From Triplophysa rosa (Eukaryota; Chordata; Actinopteri; Cypriniformes; Nemacheilidae): a stretch of DNA of 64,000 nt. The stretch is from positions 550,397 through 614,396 of the forward strand of contig NC_079901.1 of assembly GCF_024868665.1 (NCBI RefSeq), in the 5' to 3' direction. This document shows positions 35,344 through 44,650 of the stretch, one piece after another (positions within the stretch are counted from its first letter, which is position 1; each line of letters begins with the position of its first letter). Under the pieces are notes generated by a model, which was not told where the DNA came from, made no database searches, and was given only the letters and a program-made list of their open reading frames with translations. Both the position numbers and the translations under genes were made by a program.

Positions 35344-35990
35344 AAGCTGCTGGAAAAGTGGTGTCATCCGAAGAAGGACCCAATGACATTTGCCCATGGG
35401 TAGACCAGATCTGAGATCAGTCATCTAGTCATTTTCTGCAGTATTTCTATTAGTTTGTACATTAGGAGCAACTAATGACCAGTGTCAAGTCCAAACCGCT
35501 ATAAACCAGCTGTCAGATTTCAAAACACCACCATAGGTGGATTTTCCAGTTGCATATCTCTAACGGACTGCTCCGAGACTCAAAGGTTGAAGATCTAAGT
35601 GCAGCATTAATATCCAAACAGTACAGGCAATGGTCAGGGCCAGCTGAAAACAGGCATAGAAAAAATAACAGGCTGGTCAGGGCAAGCAGCAGAGGTTCAC
35701 GCAACGAAATACCATCCAATAATCAAACAGGGTAATCCAACAAGAGACCGCTCAGAAATGCAGTACAAAACGCATAGAAGACCTCGCAACGAATGAGTAA
35801 AAGAACCGGTTCTAAAAAGACAGATTAACACAGGATAACGAGATACAGATGGAAACAATAATGGCTGATGAGTCTGGGCAATGGTTGATGGGAAATGGGA
35901 AAAACAGTTCGAGGGCAGTCCCTCTGATGATCGTTACAATATCTTTACGCAGCTGATAATATGTTTTTCTTTGGTCTCCCTCTCTCACAG
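35344..35990. other. intronic sequence, nothing recognised
   Basis: No gene recognised. It ends in a good acceptor (ctctctcacag). Confidence 0.4.
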
Positions 35991-36087
35991 GTCAGACTGC
36001 AGTAACTGTGAAGTTGGAGAGCAGTGTGGTGTACTGATGCATGGAAAAGCTGTGATGTTTTGTGAGCCTTTTGGACCGAGAGAACTG
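35991..36087 (+). CDS. reln: reelin exon: [10 protein letters not shown] segment
   Basis: Encodes [18 protein letters not shown] and then [12 protein letters not shown], clearly reelin. Acceptor ctctcacag at 35982-35990, donor gtaatg at 36088. It starts with the third base of Trp and ends in phase 0. Cysteines match those of the reelin linker region. Confidence 0.95.
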
Positions 36088-36910
36088 GTAATGTGAAAAG
36101 AGTCTTAAATAAAAATAAAACATTGTGCAGTTAAGTGCTGGTTAGAAAAAGTTAACATCTCAACTTGCTACAGTACATGTAACTTTGTTTGTCCCGTTCG
36201 TAATGTGTTGGGTTGATGCAAAAAAAGAGAAGATTAGTACAGTATGACACAGAATTGACATTAAAAGTGAAACCACAATGAAAACCTTCCAAACCATTAA
36301 AGACGTCTGCCTTTCTTTTCTCACCTTTCCCCACTCAAAACACTTTAAAGATGTTGTGCTGTATGTTTCATGCACACATGTGAACCGAACCTGCCCAGCT
36401 TCAGCAGTAAATCTCAGGGCCAGGGCTAATGATAGTGCCAAGGACAATGAAGCGATGCACAATTGAAACAAATTCTGACCTCTACAGTCTACTCCTGACA
36501 AAACTCTTTATGTCTACCAAATCTGAACACCACTAACAATACGTCCCCTGTTCTTAGACACTGTGTGCCAGACCTTCTCAACTGTGCTACACCACTAATA
36601 AATATGATGATATAATTAAATACACTAAAACAGGTGCTTCTAAAGCTTTTTGTGAAAGTCTGTCTTGTCAAAACCAATTACTGGGAAAAGTCCCTTTGGT
36701 CTTTTTGTCATGTATATGTATCTTCTGAAAAGATGAGCTGGGAAAACACGTAGCAACAAGCTTGACAATTCACTTCTTCCATGCTTTGGTTTGAATGACA
36801 TCATTACCCAAGCCACATGCAGTGTACACTGAACACAAATCATACGATAATGCAGACATTCAGCAACAGGCATTGAGAAGTTCATGATTTTTTCACCCAT
36901 TCTCTTTTAG
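36088..36910. other. intron of reln, 0.8 kb
   Basis: Short ORFs without recognisable motifs; nothing else seen. Confidence 0.4.
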
Positions 36911-36962
36911 ACTACAGTGGCTCTGAACACAAGCACAGCTTCAATGTTACAGTTTGCTTTGG
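36911..36962 (+). CDS. reln: reelin exon: TASMLQF segment
   Basis: Encodes TTVALNTSTASMLQFAL and ends on the first base of a Gly codon. Acceptor ctcttttag at 36902-36910, donor gtgagt at 36963. The match is to the reelin TTTASVLQFSIG segment. The following intron is almost entirely the DIRS-2 element. Confidence 0.93.
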
Positions 36963-37086
36963 GTGAGTGTGACCACCACACGCTGACTTCTTCTCTTCAG
37001 CCATCGGTTTACTGTTTATAGGTTTTTGGGGTGATCGTTGATGAGTTTATTGGGAATATGGATGAATGTACATTTTGGATAAACCT

Positions 37087-37270
37087 GTTTCCCTTTCTGT
37101 CGGTCTCTCGACGTTGTGTCGAACCGACAGATGGGGTTCGTCCCTGAGAACCAATCGCTTCCGACTACTTAGAAAAGGCCAATGAAAATTGGCAAATGAA
37201 ATTTGCATGCCGGACTCCGCCCCGGAAATCCGGGTATAAAAGGGAGACGGCGTGCATCATTCATTCACCT
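37087..37270 (+). repeat. DIRS-2 left inverted terminal repeat
   Basis: Reverse complement of the right terminal repeat. The outer 50 bases are also repeated, inverted, at 42163-42212 in the internal complementary region. Confidence 0.88.
37201..37242 (+). promoter_or_regulatory. DIRS-2 putative promoter: octamer and TATA box
   Basis: A perfect octamer word atttgcat (37201-37208) lies 27 bp before tataaaag (37235-37242). Both are repeated in inverted orientation in the right terminal repeat (atgcaaat at 42376-42383 and cttttata at 42362-42369). A promoter role is inferred from position and motif only. Confidence 0.5.
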
Positions 37271-37430
37271 TTTGTTCTTCGGAGCCTTCGCTGATGAAGA
37301 TCGACTCTTGCTACTTAGCAAAAAATCTACATTGCCGGTTCTTGCCGTCTCGGCGGTTCCAGAGGTGTTCGAGCCAGCAGACGGTGCTTCACTGTCTGCA
37401 TTCTAAAAGAGCTAATTTCTCCAGCGTGGC

Positions 37431-37991
37431 ATGTCCCGCTGTTCTCGTGGGTGCGGTGTCCTCATCGAGGAAGGGGACAAGCACGATGTCTGTCTCAAGT
37501 GTTTGGGGGTCCAGCACTCTGAGGCAGCCTTCGTGGACTCATCTTGCCCACATTGCGGGCAGATGGTCATAGAGACATTGTGGTCACGGGTGGCTGTCTT
37601 CTCCCGAGAACCAGCCACCACATCGCATGCTTCCCGGGCTGTGACGAGGATGGGTAAGGCCATTCCGTCCGCCAAGGCGAGCGGCGAGGGTGATATGGGG
37701 GTTTCTGCGAGCGCTAATCCGTCAGCCAAGTGCTCGCGGACCGCTCGCACCCCGTCTCACTTGCCTCACCGTTCCCTAGCAGGCAGTGCCACACCATCAG
37801 CGTCCTCCTTCACGTATTCGGACACGATGCGTGATGATGATGAGATGTCTATCGCAGCATCGGAGAGCGAATTGCTGGCATCCGATCCCGACGACTCTCT
37901 GCAGCTCCCCCCCAAGGGGGACGAGCTCAGGAGGAAGCAGATGTCGAGATGTCGGCCATGCTTTCCCGGGCCGCCGTGTGCATTGGGTTAG
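37431..37991 (+). pseudogene. DIRS-2 gag-like ORF with cysteine-rich N-terminus
   Basis: The 186-residue frame starts MSRCSRGCGVLIEEGDKHD and has paired cysteines (CSRGC, CLKC, CPHCG) that suggest a zinc-binding module, then a Ser/Ala-rich acidic part. DIRS elements usually encode a gag-like protein here. The reading changes frame near 37900-37990, and its continuation (37949-38600) is broken, so the true protein was longer. Confidence 0.6.
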
Positions 37992-38589
37992 ATTGTACTC
38001 CGATGCCTCTCCCCCAGCGCTCACGGTTGGACACATGGTTCTTGGGCTCTGAGCGCGACTCCAAGCCGCGCTCAACCCCGGTTCCGTTCTTCCCGGAGGT
38101 GCATGAGGAACTGACGAAGATGTGGAACGCCCCTTTCTCGGCACGTACACATCAAACCGGTTCCGTCGCACTCTCTTCCCTCGATGGTGGGGCAGCTAAG
38201 GGTTACGTCGACGTGCCCCAGGTGGAACGTGCAGTCACGGTGCACCTGTGCCCGCAGGCGGCATCCACATGGAGAGGTCGACCAAAACTCCCGTCCAAGG
38301 TGTGTAGGACTTCCCTACGGGGGCCTACCGCCCACTTTTTCACAAAAAGAGCCAATCTCCCTGGGTGTTCTTCACAGCCGCTCTCACCCTCTATCAGACG
38401 GTATTCGGCCACTCGACGTTGCGTCTTGGCGAGGCGCAACATCGAATGTATTTTGCAGCCCTCAGCACTCTCAAATCGACGGTGCGTGGAGCTGCATCGC
38501 CAGGCAGGCAAACCAGAAGAGCCAGTCTTCTTCCCGGGGGCCCCCCGGCGAGAGACCCGCACTGCCAGCCATCGAACCACCCCCCGGGG

Positions 38590-39768
38590 GGTCGATGAAG
38601 CAGATCGTACCCTTAGTCCCACTGTCGCGGTCCCTGGGAGCTTGGCTCGAGCTTCCCACACCGTCACGGTGGCTGAGGAGAACGATCCGTCTCGGCTACA
38701 CGATCCAGTTCGCCAGAAACCCGCCCAAGTTTCGGGGCATGCTCGCCACCTCGGTCAGAGGCCGGGATGCTCCCGTACTACGGGGCGAGGTCCGTCCCCT
38801 TAGCCGAGATGTCCAAGGGGTTTTACAGCCCTTACTTCATCGTCCCCAAAAAAGGCGGGGGGGTGCGCCCCATTCTAGATCTGCGTACCCTGAACAGACA
38901 CCTGCACAAGCTGCCGTTCAGGATGCTCACGCAGAAGCGCATCCTGGCATCTGTCAGATGTCAGGATTGGTTCATGGCAATCGACCTGAAGGACGCTTAC
39001 TTTCATGTCTCGATTCTCCCTCGTCATCGCCCGTTCCTACGGTTCGCTTTCGAGGGTCGGGCATATCAGTACAGAGTCCTCCCCTTCGGTCTGTCTCTGT
39101 CTCCACGAGTCTTTACGAAGATCGTGGAGGCCGCCCTCTCTCCCCTCAGTGAGAAGGGTGTGAGGGTACTCAACTATCTCGACGACTGGCTTATCTTGGC
39201 ACACTCGCGAGATCTGTTGTGTGCACACAGGGACCTGGTGCTCCGGCACCTAGATCGATTGGGACTACAAGTCAACCGAGAGAAGAGCAAGCTCTCCCCT
39301 GTGCAGAGCATCCTCTATCTTGGTATGGAACTCAACTCTGTCACCATGACAGCGCGACTGTCCGCAGTACGCGCCCAGTCGGTGTTGAACTGCCTGGATC
39401 ATTTCACGCAGTCAGCGGTTCCCTTGAAACTATTTCAGAGGCTCCTGGGACACATGGCATCCTCGGCGGCGGTGATACCCCTCGGGTTGATGCACATGAG
39501 ACCGCTCCAACACTGGCTTCAGAGTCGAGTTCCCTGGAGAGCGTGGCACACTGGCAGCAGGCGGATGGTGATTACGACTCTCTGCCGACGCACCCTAACC
39601 CCTTGGTCTTCCATGACCTTCCTTCGGGCAGGGGTTCCCCTAGGGCAGGTTACGAGGCATGTCGTGGTGATGACGGACGCCTCCCTGCAGGGTTGGGGTG
39701 CAGTGTGCAACGGGCAGTGTCAGGGCTTTGGACGGTCCCCCGCCTGCGCTGGCATATCAATTGCCTAG
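38590..39768 (+). pseudogene. DIRS-2 reverse transcriptase with start of RNase H
   Basis: The N-terminal part, including WLRRTIRLGYTIQFARNPPK, lies in a frame that ends near 38780. The core continues in the frame 38767-39768 with YFIVPKKGGGVRPILDLRTL, DLKDAYFH (residues 73-80), VLPFGLSLSPRVFTK, catalytic YLDD (137-140) and then VVVMTDASLQGWGAVCNG, the beginning of RNase H. Another frameshift follows at about 39720. The catalytic residues are visible, but the gene is broken by at least two frameshifts. Confidence 0.85.
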
Positions 39769-40010
39769 AGTTATGGACCGTGCTACTCACACTAAAGAGG
39801 TTGCAGCCTCTCGTGCAGGGCAAGCACGTGCTGGTCCGGATGGACAGCACTACTGCAGTAACGTATATCAATCGTCAGGGTGGCGTTCGCTCACTGCAGT
39901 TAACACGACTCGCCCGACGCCTCCTCCGGTGGAGTCAGCAGGTGACCCGCTCCCTGCGTGCCACGTATATCCCAGGCGACCTGCGACCTGAACCAGACAG
40001 CCGACGCGCT
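39740..40010 (+). pseudogene. DIRS-2 RNase H, remaining part
   Basis: In a different frame from the reverse transcriptase the sequence reads LRWHINCLELWTVLLTLKRL and HVLVRMDSTTAVTYINRQGG, then ATYIPGDL, the middle of RNase H. The closing motif NQTADALSR appears in the next frame at about 39988-40015. Confidence 0.75.
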
Positions 40011-41466
40011 CTCTCGTCAGTCGACGCCTCGCGGAGAGTGGCGACTCCACCCCCGCGCAGTCCAGCTCATTTGGGTGCAGTTCGGGCAGGCCCAGGTAGA
40101 CCTGTTCGCCTCCCTCGAAACCACCCATTGCCCGCTTTGGTACTCTCTGACCGAGGGACCCCTCGGCACGGATGCCCTAGCGCACAGCTGGCCGCGGGAC
40201 AAGCGGAAGTACGCCTTCCCCCCCAGTGAGCCTCATTGTACAGACCCTGTGCAAGGTCAGGGAAGAGGAGCAGCAAGTGTTACTCGTTGCGCCACACTGG
40301 CCCAACCGGACTTGGTTCTCGGAGCTAATGCTCTTGTCGACAGCTCCCCTCTGGCCGATTCCCCTGATGAAGGACCTGCTTTTCCAGGGGAAAGGCACGT
40401 TATGGCATCCCAGGCCAGACCTCTGGAACCTCCATGTCTGGCCCCTGGACGGGACGAGGAGATCCTGAGTGGTCTGCCCCCGGCGGTGGTAGCTACCATT
40501 TCTCAGGCTAGGGCACCTGCCACTAGGCGACTGTACGCCTACAAGTGGCGCCTCTTCTCGACCTGGTGTGCTTCTCGAGGAGAAGACCCACGGAGTTGTG
40601 CGATCGAGTCCGTGCTGTCCTTCCTACAAGAGAGACTCGAGACTAACCTCTCCCCCTCCACACTGAAAGTGTATGTAGCCGCCATTGCTGCTCATCACAA
40701 CTCAGTTGCTGGGAAGTCTCTAGGGCAGCACGACCTGGTCATTAGGTTCCTAAAGGGCGCGAGGAGGCGTAACCCGCCTCGTCCGCGCTCCATACCCTCT
40801 TGGGACCTGGATGTAGCCCTGAAAGGTCTCACCAGGCCCTCCTTCGAGCCCCTAGGGGATGCCTCTCTTCCTCATCTCAGGGTGAAGACGGCTCTCCTTA
40901 TGGCGCTCGCCTCCATCAAGAGGGTAGGGGATCTACAGGCTTTCTCCGTGTCCCCTGACTGCCTAGAATTCAGACCCAGGGATTCACACGTTATCCTGAG
41001 ACCTCGGCCCGGCTACGTGCCCAAGGTTCCCACCGCTCCCTTTCGGGACCAGGTGGTGAACGTACAGGCGCTCCCCACTGGGGAGGAAGACCCAACCCCG
41101 TCCGTGTTGTGTCCAGTACGCGCGCTGCGCCTCTACTTAGACCGCACACAGAGCTTCAGGAGCTCGGATCAGCTCTTTGTCTGTTTCGGAGGTCAGCAGC
41201 AGGGGAGAGCTGTCTCCAAGCAGAGGTTGGCCCACTGGATTGTGGACGCTGTCAAGGCAGTTTACCAATCCCTAAATCGCCCGTGCCCCCTAGGAGTGAG
41301 GGCCCACTCCACCTGTGGTGTAGCCTCCTCTTGGGCTCTGGCACGGGGGGCCTCTCTCGCAGACATTTGCAGAGCTGCGGGTTGGGCTACACCCAACACC
41401 TTCGCGAGGTTTTACAACCTCCCCGTAGAGCCGGTGTCAGCCCGCGTCCTGCATGGCCACATGTAG
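39958..41466 (+). CDS. DIRS-2 pol C-terminal linker and tyrosine recombinase, HxxR Arg replaced
   Basis: The open frame has 502 residues. It begins with the end of RNase H (NQTADALSR), then VQFGQAQVDLFASLET, a linker conserved in DIRS pol. From about residue 175 it is a tyrosine recombinase: TISQARAPATRRLYAYKW, STLKVYVAAIAAHH, SIKRVGDLQA with the first catalytic Arg, QRLAHWIVDAV, GVRAHSTCGVASSWAL and FARFYNL with the likely nucleophile Tyr. The second catalytic motif should be HxxR, as in HSTR of DIRS-1. Here it is HSTC, with a TGT codon at 41314-41316. That change should inactivate the enzyme. Confidence 0.87.
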   Translation: MPRISQATCDLNQTADALSRQSTPRGEWRLHPRAVQLIWVQFGQAQVDLFASLETTHCPLWYSLTEGPLGTDALAHSWPRDKRKYAFPPSEPHCTDPVQGQGRGAASVTRCATLAQPDLVLGANALVDSSPLADSPDEGPAFPGERHVMASQARPLEPPCLAPGRDEEILSGLPPAVVATISQARAPATRRLYAYKWRLFSTWCASRGEDPRSCAIESVLSFLQERLETNLSPSTLKVYVAAIAAHHNSVAGKSLGQHDLVIRFLKGARRRNPPRPRSIPSWDLDVALKGLTRPSFEPLGDASLPHLRVKTALLMALASIKRVGDLQAFSVSPDCLEFRPRDSHVILRPRPGYVPKVPTAPFRDQVVNVQALPTGEEDPTPSVLCPVRALRLYLDRTQSFRSSDQLFVCFGGQQQGRAVSKQRLAHWIVDAVKAVYQSLNRPCPLGVRAHSTCGVASSWALARGASLADICRAAGWATPNTFARFYNLPVEPVSARVLHGHM

Positions 41467-42162
41467 GACCGGCAACTGGTAGGGTGTATGCCTTTTCGGT
41501 TCTTTTCTCCCTCTCTCGAGTGGGTCAGTATACCGTTTCAGCCTCCCTTCTTTCCCCACTGGGCGAAGAACAGGCACTCCATCCATCACTAAGCAAGCAC
41601 CTTCTGGGGCGGGCTGGGCAGAGCAGCCCTGCCCCTTAGGCCGGGTATCTCCGGAGTTATTCGCAACATAGCTCTAACCGGACCTAGTGCTACCAGACGT
41701 TGCAACCCCCCAGTAGGGTGGTTCCGTCTGATGTATCTTCATGCTGGTTCCCACCTTGGTAACCCATGACCTCCCCAGGTGGACCTCCACCTCGCGGTTT
41801 TCTCTTCAACCGCTCTTTCTTCCCATGAGTTCTCCCCCATCGGTGAGACCATGTTGGTATCTCCACTAGACTCCTCCCTGCGGTAGGATGTGGTCTCTGT
41901 AGCGCATCCTTCACTTGAGGAAGTAGCGCTTACCCAGTGGCCTTATGGTTCCGGGCGGCTTCTCGCTGTTAGAGAAACAAGGCCGCCGCCTGTGAGGCCG
42001 AAGGTAGGGGCCTTCCCACCTTTCAAGAAGGCTCTGGGACCCCTACCTACCCACTGGTAGGTTACAATTTAGCGGTAGCGCTCACGCCTGACACGCCAAG
42101 GCCAGTCACCGTCGCTTTGTTGAGATTGTGACAGGGCACAGTGTTATGGCGTTTTCCATAGG
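41467..42162 (+). other. DIRS-2 non-coding stretch between recombinase and complementary region
   Basis: No ORF recognised. It belongs to the element by position. Confidence 0.6.
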
Positions 42163-42270
42163 AACCCCATCTGTCGGTTCGACACAACGTCGAGAGACCG
42201 ACAGAAAGGGAACATCTCGGTTACGTTTGTAACCTCGGTTCCCTGATGGAGGGAACGAGACATTGTGTCC
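42163..42270 (+). repeat. DIRS-2 internal complementary region
   Basis: 42163-42212 (ggaaccccatctgtcgg to aagggaac) is the reverse complement of the left terminus. It is directly followed by 42213-42270, which is the reverse complement of the right terminus (atctcggttacgtttgtaac onward). The two meet at a shared aac, so the region is an inverted copy of the joined ends. In DIRS elements this region is used to complete the ends through a circular intermediate. Confidence 0.9.
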
Positions 42271-42329
42271 TCTTGCCACAACACGTGCTGTCCTCTGCAG
42301 CAGTCGTGAGAGGTCTCAGGCTCCTCAGA

Positions 42330-42522
42330 ACTAAGGTGAATGAATGATGCACACCGTCTCCCTTTTATACCCGGCATGCAAATTTCATTTGCCAATTTTC
42401 ATTGGCCTTTTCTAAGTAGTCGGAAGCGATTGGTTCTCAGGGACGAACCCCATCTGTCGGTTCGACACAATGTCTCGTTCCCTTCATCAGGGAACCGAGG
42501 TTACAAACGTAACCGAGACGTT
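42330..42522 (+). repeat. DIRS-2 right inverted terminal repeat and terminus
   Basis: About 42330-42480 mirrors the left terminal repeat. The final stretch (cttcatcagggaaccgagg to acgtt) extends past it. It ends 11 nt before the reln exon at 42534. Confidence 0.88.
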
Positions 42523-42533
42523 TTGTTTTCCAG

Positions 42534-42630
42534 GATCCGGTTCCTGTCGGTACAGTTACTCGGACCCCAATATAATCATCTCGTGCGGTCTGAACAACTC
42601 TGAAAACTGGAACACTTTGGAGAAGATCAG
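42534..42630 (+). CDS. reln: reelin exon: [12 protein letters not shown] segment
   Basis: Encodes [15 protein letters not shown] then [13 protein letters not shown], a strong reelin match. Acceptor ttttccag at 42526-42533. The DIRS-2 element ends at about 42522, only 11 nt upstream of this exon. The donor is gttcgt at 42631, a weaker form with T at +3. Phase in is 1 and phase out is 2, both fitting the neighbours. Confidence 0.94.
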
Positions 42631-42728
42631 GTTCGTTTATGTGTTTTTAATGGCACTTTGTTCTAGTTGACGTCGCATAAGTCTGGATCTGTCTTCCTTT
42701 TAAAAATGTCTTTCTTGCTCACACGCAG

Positions 42729-42969
42729 GGCTCCCACTAACAGCAGCACAGTGGTCCATCTCTTACCTCTACATCCAGGCTGTAGAGGGGAGGCCATGCA
42801 TCTGCGTTGGAGTCAGGAGTCACCCGTTGGGCCTGATGGTTATGAGTCCTGCTGGGGGCTGGATAACGTACTGCTGGTCAACACAGCCAACCGGCCTCCC
42901 CTGCTGGAGGACAACCTGGACCCTCTGGACACAGCCAACTGGCTCTTCTTCCCAGGAGCTACAGTAAAG
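42729..42969 (+). CDS. reln: reelin exon: NTANWLFFPGATVK segment
   Basis: The 241-bp exon encodes APTNSSTVVHLLPLHP, then HLRWSQESPVGPDGYESCW, and ends with ANWLFFPGATVK. Acceptor cacgcag at 42722-42728, donor gtacta at 42970. It corresponds to the reelin segment with EACWALDN and GNWLFFPGATVK. Confidence 0.95.
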
Positions 42970-43021
42970 GTACTAGCAGGATCAATTACATAACATTCAA
43001 TCTAGATACTAGCATGTGTGT

Positions 43022-43087
43022 TCCTTGGAAATCAAACCCACCGCCTTCTGCTCTGGTAACACAATGCTTTACCAGTTGAGCCACAGA
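43022..43087 (-). mobile_element. tRNA-like SINE head
   Basis: On the minus strand the sequence has an A-box-like tggctcaactggtaaagc (about 43066-43083) and a B-box-like ggtttgatttcc (about 43028-43039), spaced as in a tRNA promoter. No acceptor-stem pairing was verified. It is probably a tRNA-derived SINE fragment rather than a tRNA gene. Confidence 0.55.
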
Positions 43088-43280
43088 GACCGTTGGATAT
43101 ACAGGAATCAGTTATAGTGATACAGTTATAATGCTATATGATGAGGTTACAGCTGTAACAGATCCATTTAATCTTTAACAACTCGTCAAGTCTTTATCAA
43201 ACTGTTCTCTGACACTTTCATGAAGGTCATCCACAACTTCACCACCTGTATACAATTCACAACAAGTATTTTTTTGACAG

Positions 43281-43426
43281 CATGCTTGTCAGTCAGAGGG
43301 AAACTCCTTGTACTTTCATGGCGGAGAGGGATTTGAACATAGTTTTGCTTCCACGCGAGATGTGGACCTCCACCGAGAGGAGGGGCGCAGTTATTGGGAG
43401 GAGGACTTTGAGAGTCCAGTCAGTGG
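43281..43426 (+). CDS. reln: reelin exon: CQSEGNSLYFHG segment
   Basis: Encodes HACQSEGNSLYFHGGEG and STRDVDLHREE, then WEEDFESPVSG. Acceptor ttttgacag at 43272-43280, donor gtaagt at 43427. Phase 0 in, phase 2 out. A clear reelin match (CQSDGNSIYFHG, TTRDVDLSTED in mammals). Confidence 0.95.
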
Positions 43427-43802
43427 GTAAGTGTGATCTATGGAAAACTCCCTCATTTCAAGCTCTTCAGAGCTGCACATTTTTGAAGAAACATACAGTA
43501 CATGGTTTTGCTAGCTACTGTTGTGATGAGTGGTGAATTGTCATGTGTGATGTGAGCGTGCGTTTGTGTACGTTTGTGGATAGGTTTTTCTGAAATTCTC
43601 ATGAGAATGAAATTCATGAAAACTCCCTTCTGTTGAGGAAACAAGGTCGCACAAATGTTAACAGCAAAAGTGACTGGTTGGTAGGATAGGGTGGGAGGGG
43701 TGCATGTCTTTCTTGTGCACATACACGTCAGATATTGTAATGGATACTCTCTACTTGTTCATTTGGAAGTGATTGCTGTGTGTTTGAACTTCACTCCTGT
43801 AG

Positions 43803-43954
43803 ATGGGACATTAGAGGTGCTGTGTATGGAACTCAATGTGGGGAGATTGAATCAGGCTCAGCGCTCGTCTTTCTCAGAGACGGACAGAGGAAAGTGTGCA
43901 CTCCATATCTTAACACCACTTTCTACGGCAACCTGCGATTCCACTTTACCATGG
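43803..43954 (+). CDS. reln: reelin exon: start of reelin repeat 1
   Basis: Encodes [20 protein letters not shown], then [13 protein letters not shown] and [11 protein letters not shown]. This is the beginning of reelin repeat 1 subrepeat A. Acceptor cctgtag at 43796-43802, donor gtacgt at 43955. It ends in phase 1. Confidence 0.95.
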
Positions 43955-44104
43955 GTACGTCAGAAACGTTTTCTTCATGCTGACGTGTGTTCACTGATAT
44001 TCTGAACCAACACTAGAACAAAAAGCATCATGTTTATGACCTGCTGTCATTGAATGTTTTTTGTTTACTTTTTCGGTTTTGGTAAATTAATAAGGAGATC
44101 TATG

Positions 44105-44551
44105 TGAACTGAATGGAAGGTGTTACGTGTCTGTTGTAACTAGGGATGTCTCCGTAACATTTAGGTGGAATGCAAGTGATACTGGGGCAAAAGAGAAACG
44201 CCACAACACGAACAAGTCATTACTTTAAAGAATTTATTCCAAACAATAATCAACATTGAATTAGACAAAGGACAACATAAGGGAAAAGGAACAAATTAGT
44301 GACGTCATAAAGAAAGGAAACAATCAAAAGCAAATCCCCAATATCTAATAATCCCAAACTAATCTAACTATGAAAACAAAATGTAACAAATGGAAACAAA
44401 ACCGAAAGCTTCAGCGAATACGTCGCCCAATGTAAACTACACTAATTAATAACAAAAATACAAAAATGGCCGTCACTTCTACCCTATACTCTAACAGAGG
44501 GAAAACTAAATTAGTACAACATAAACTCTTACCTAATTCCTTTTCCTAGAC
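44105..44551. other. intronic sequence flanking the hAT element
   Basis: A/T-rich and repeat-like, with no ORF recognised. It resumes at 46762, on the other side of the inserted element. Confidence 0.4.
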
Positions 44552-44650
44552 CAGTGGTTCCCAAACTTTTTTCCTTGGGGCCCCCCCACGTACATATATG
44601 ACAATCGGAGCCCCCCAACCCTCATATATGTGTGTGTGTGTGTGTGTGTA

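Larger units (their letters stand above)
37087..42522 (+). mobile_element. DIRS-like tyrosine-recombinase retrotransposon (DIRS-2)
   Basis: Inverted terminal repeats (37087 to about 37270 and about 42330-42480) enclose gag-like, reverse transcriptase, RNase H and tyrosine recombinase segments. An internal complementary region at 42163-42270 matches the reverse complement of both ends joined together, which is diagnostic of DIRS. The inferred ends are gttt at 37087 and acgtt at 42518-42522; there is no flanking duplication. It fills all but about 135 bp of the reln intron 36963-42533. It differs in sequence from DIRS-1 and so belongs to another family. Pol has frameshifts; the recombinase frame is open but has lost a catalytic residue. 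Confidence 0.93.

Noticed and set aside
37797..38667. Minus-strand ORFs of 124 and 154 residues in DIRS-2
   Set aside because: GC-rich antisense frames opposite the gag and pol region; no motif.
43022..43087. Functional tRNA gene
   Set aside because: Box words are present, but no cloverleaf stems could be confirmed; a SINE fragment is more likely.
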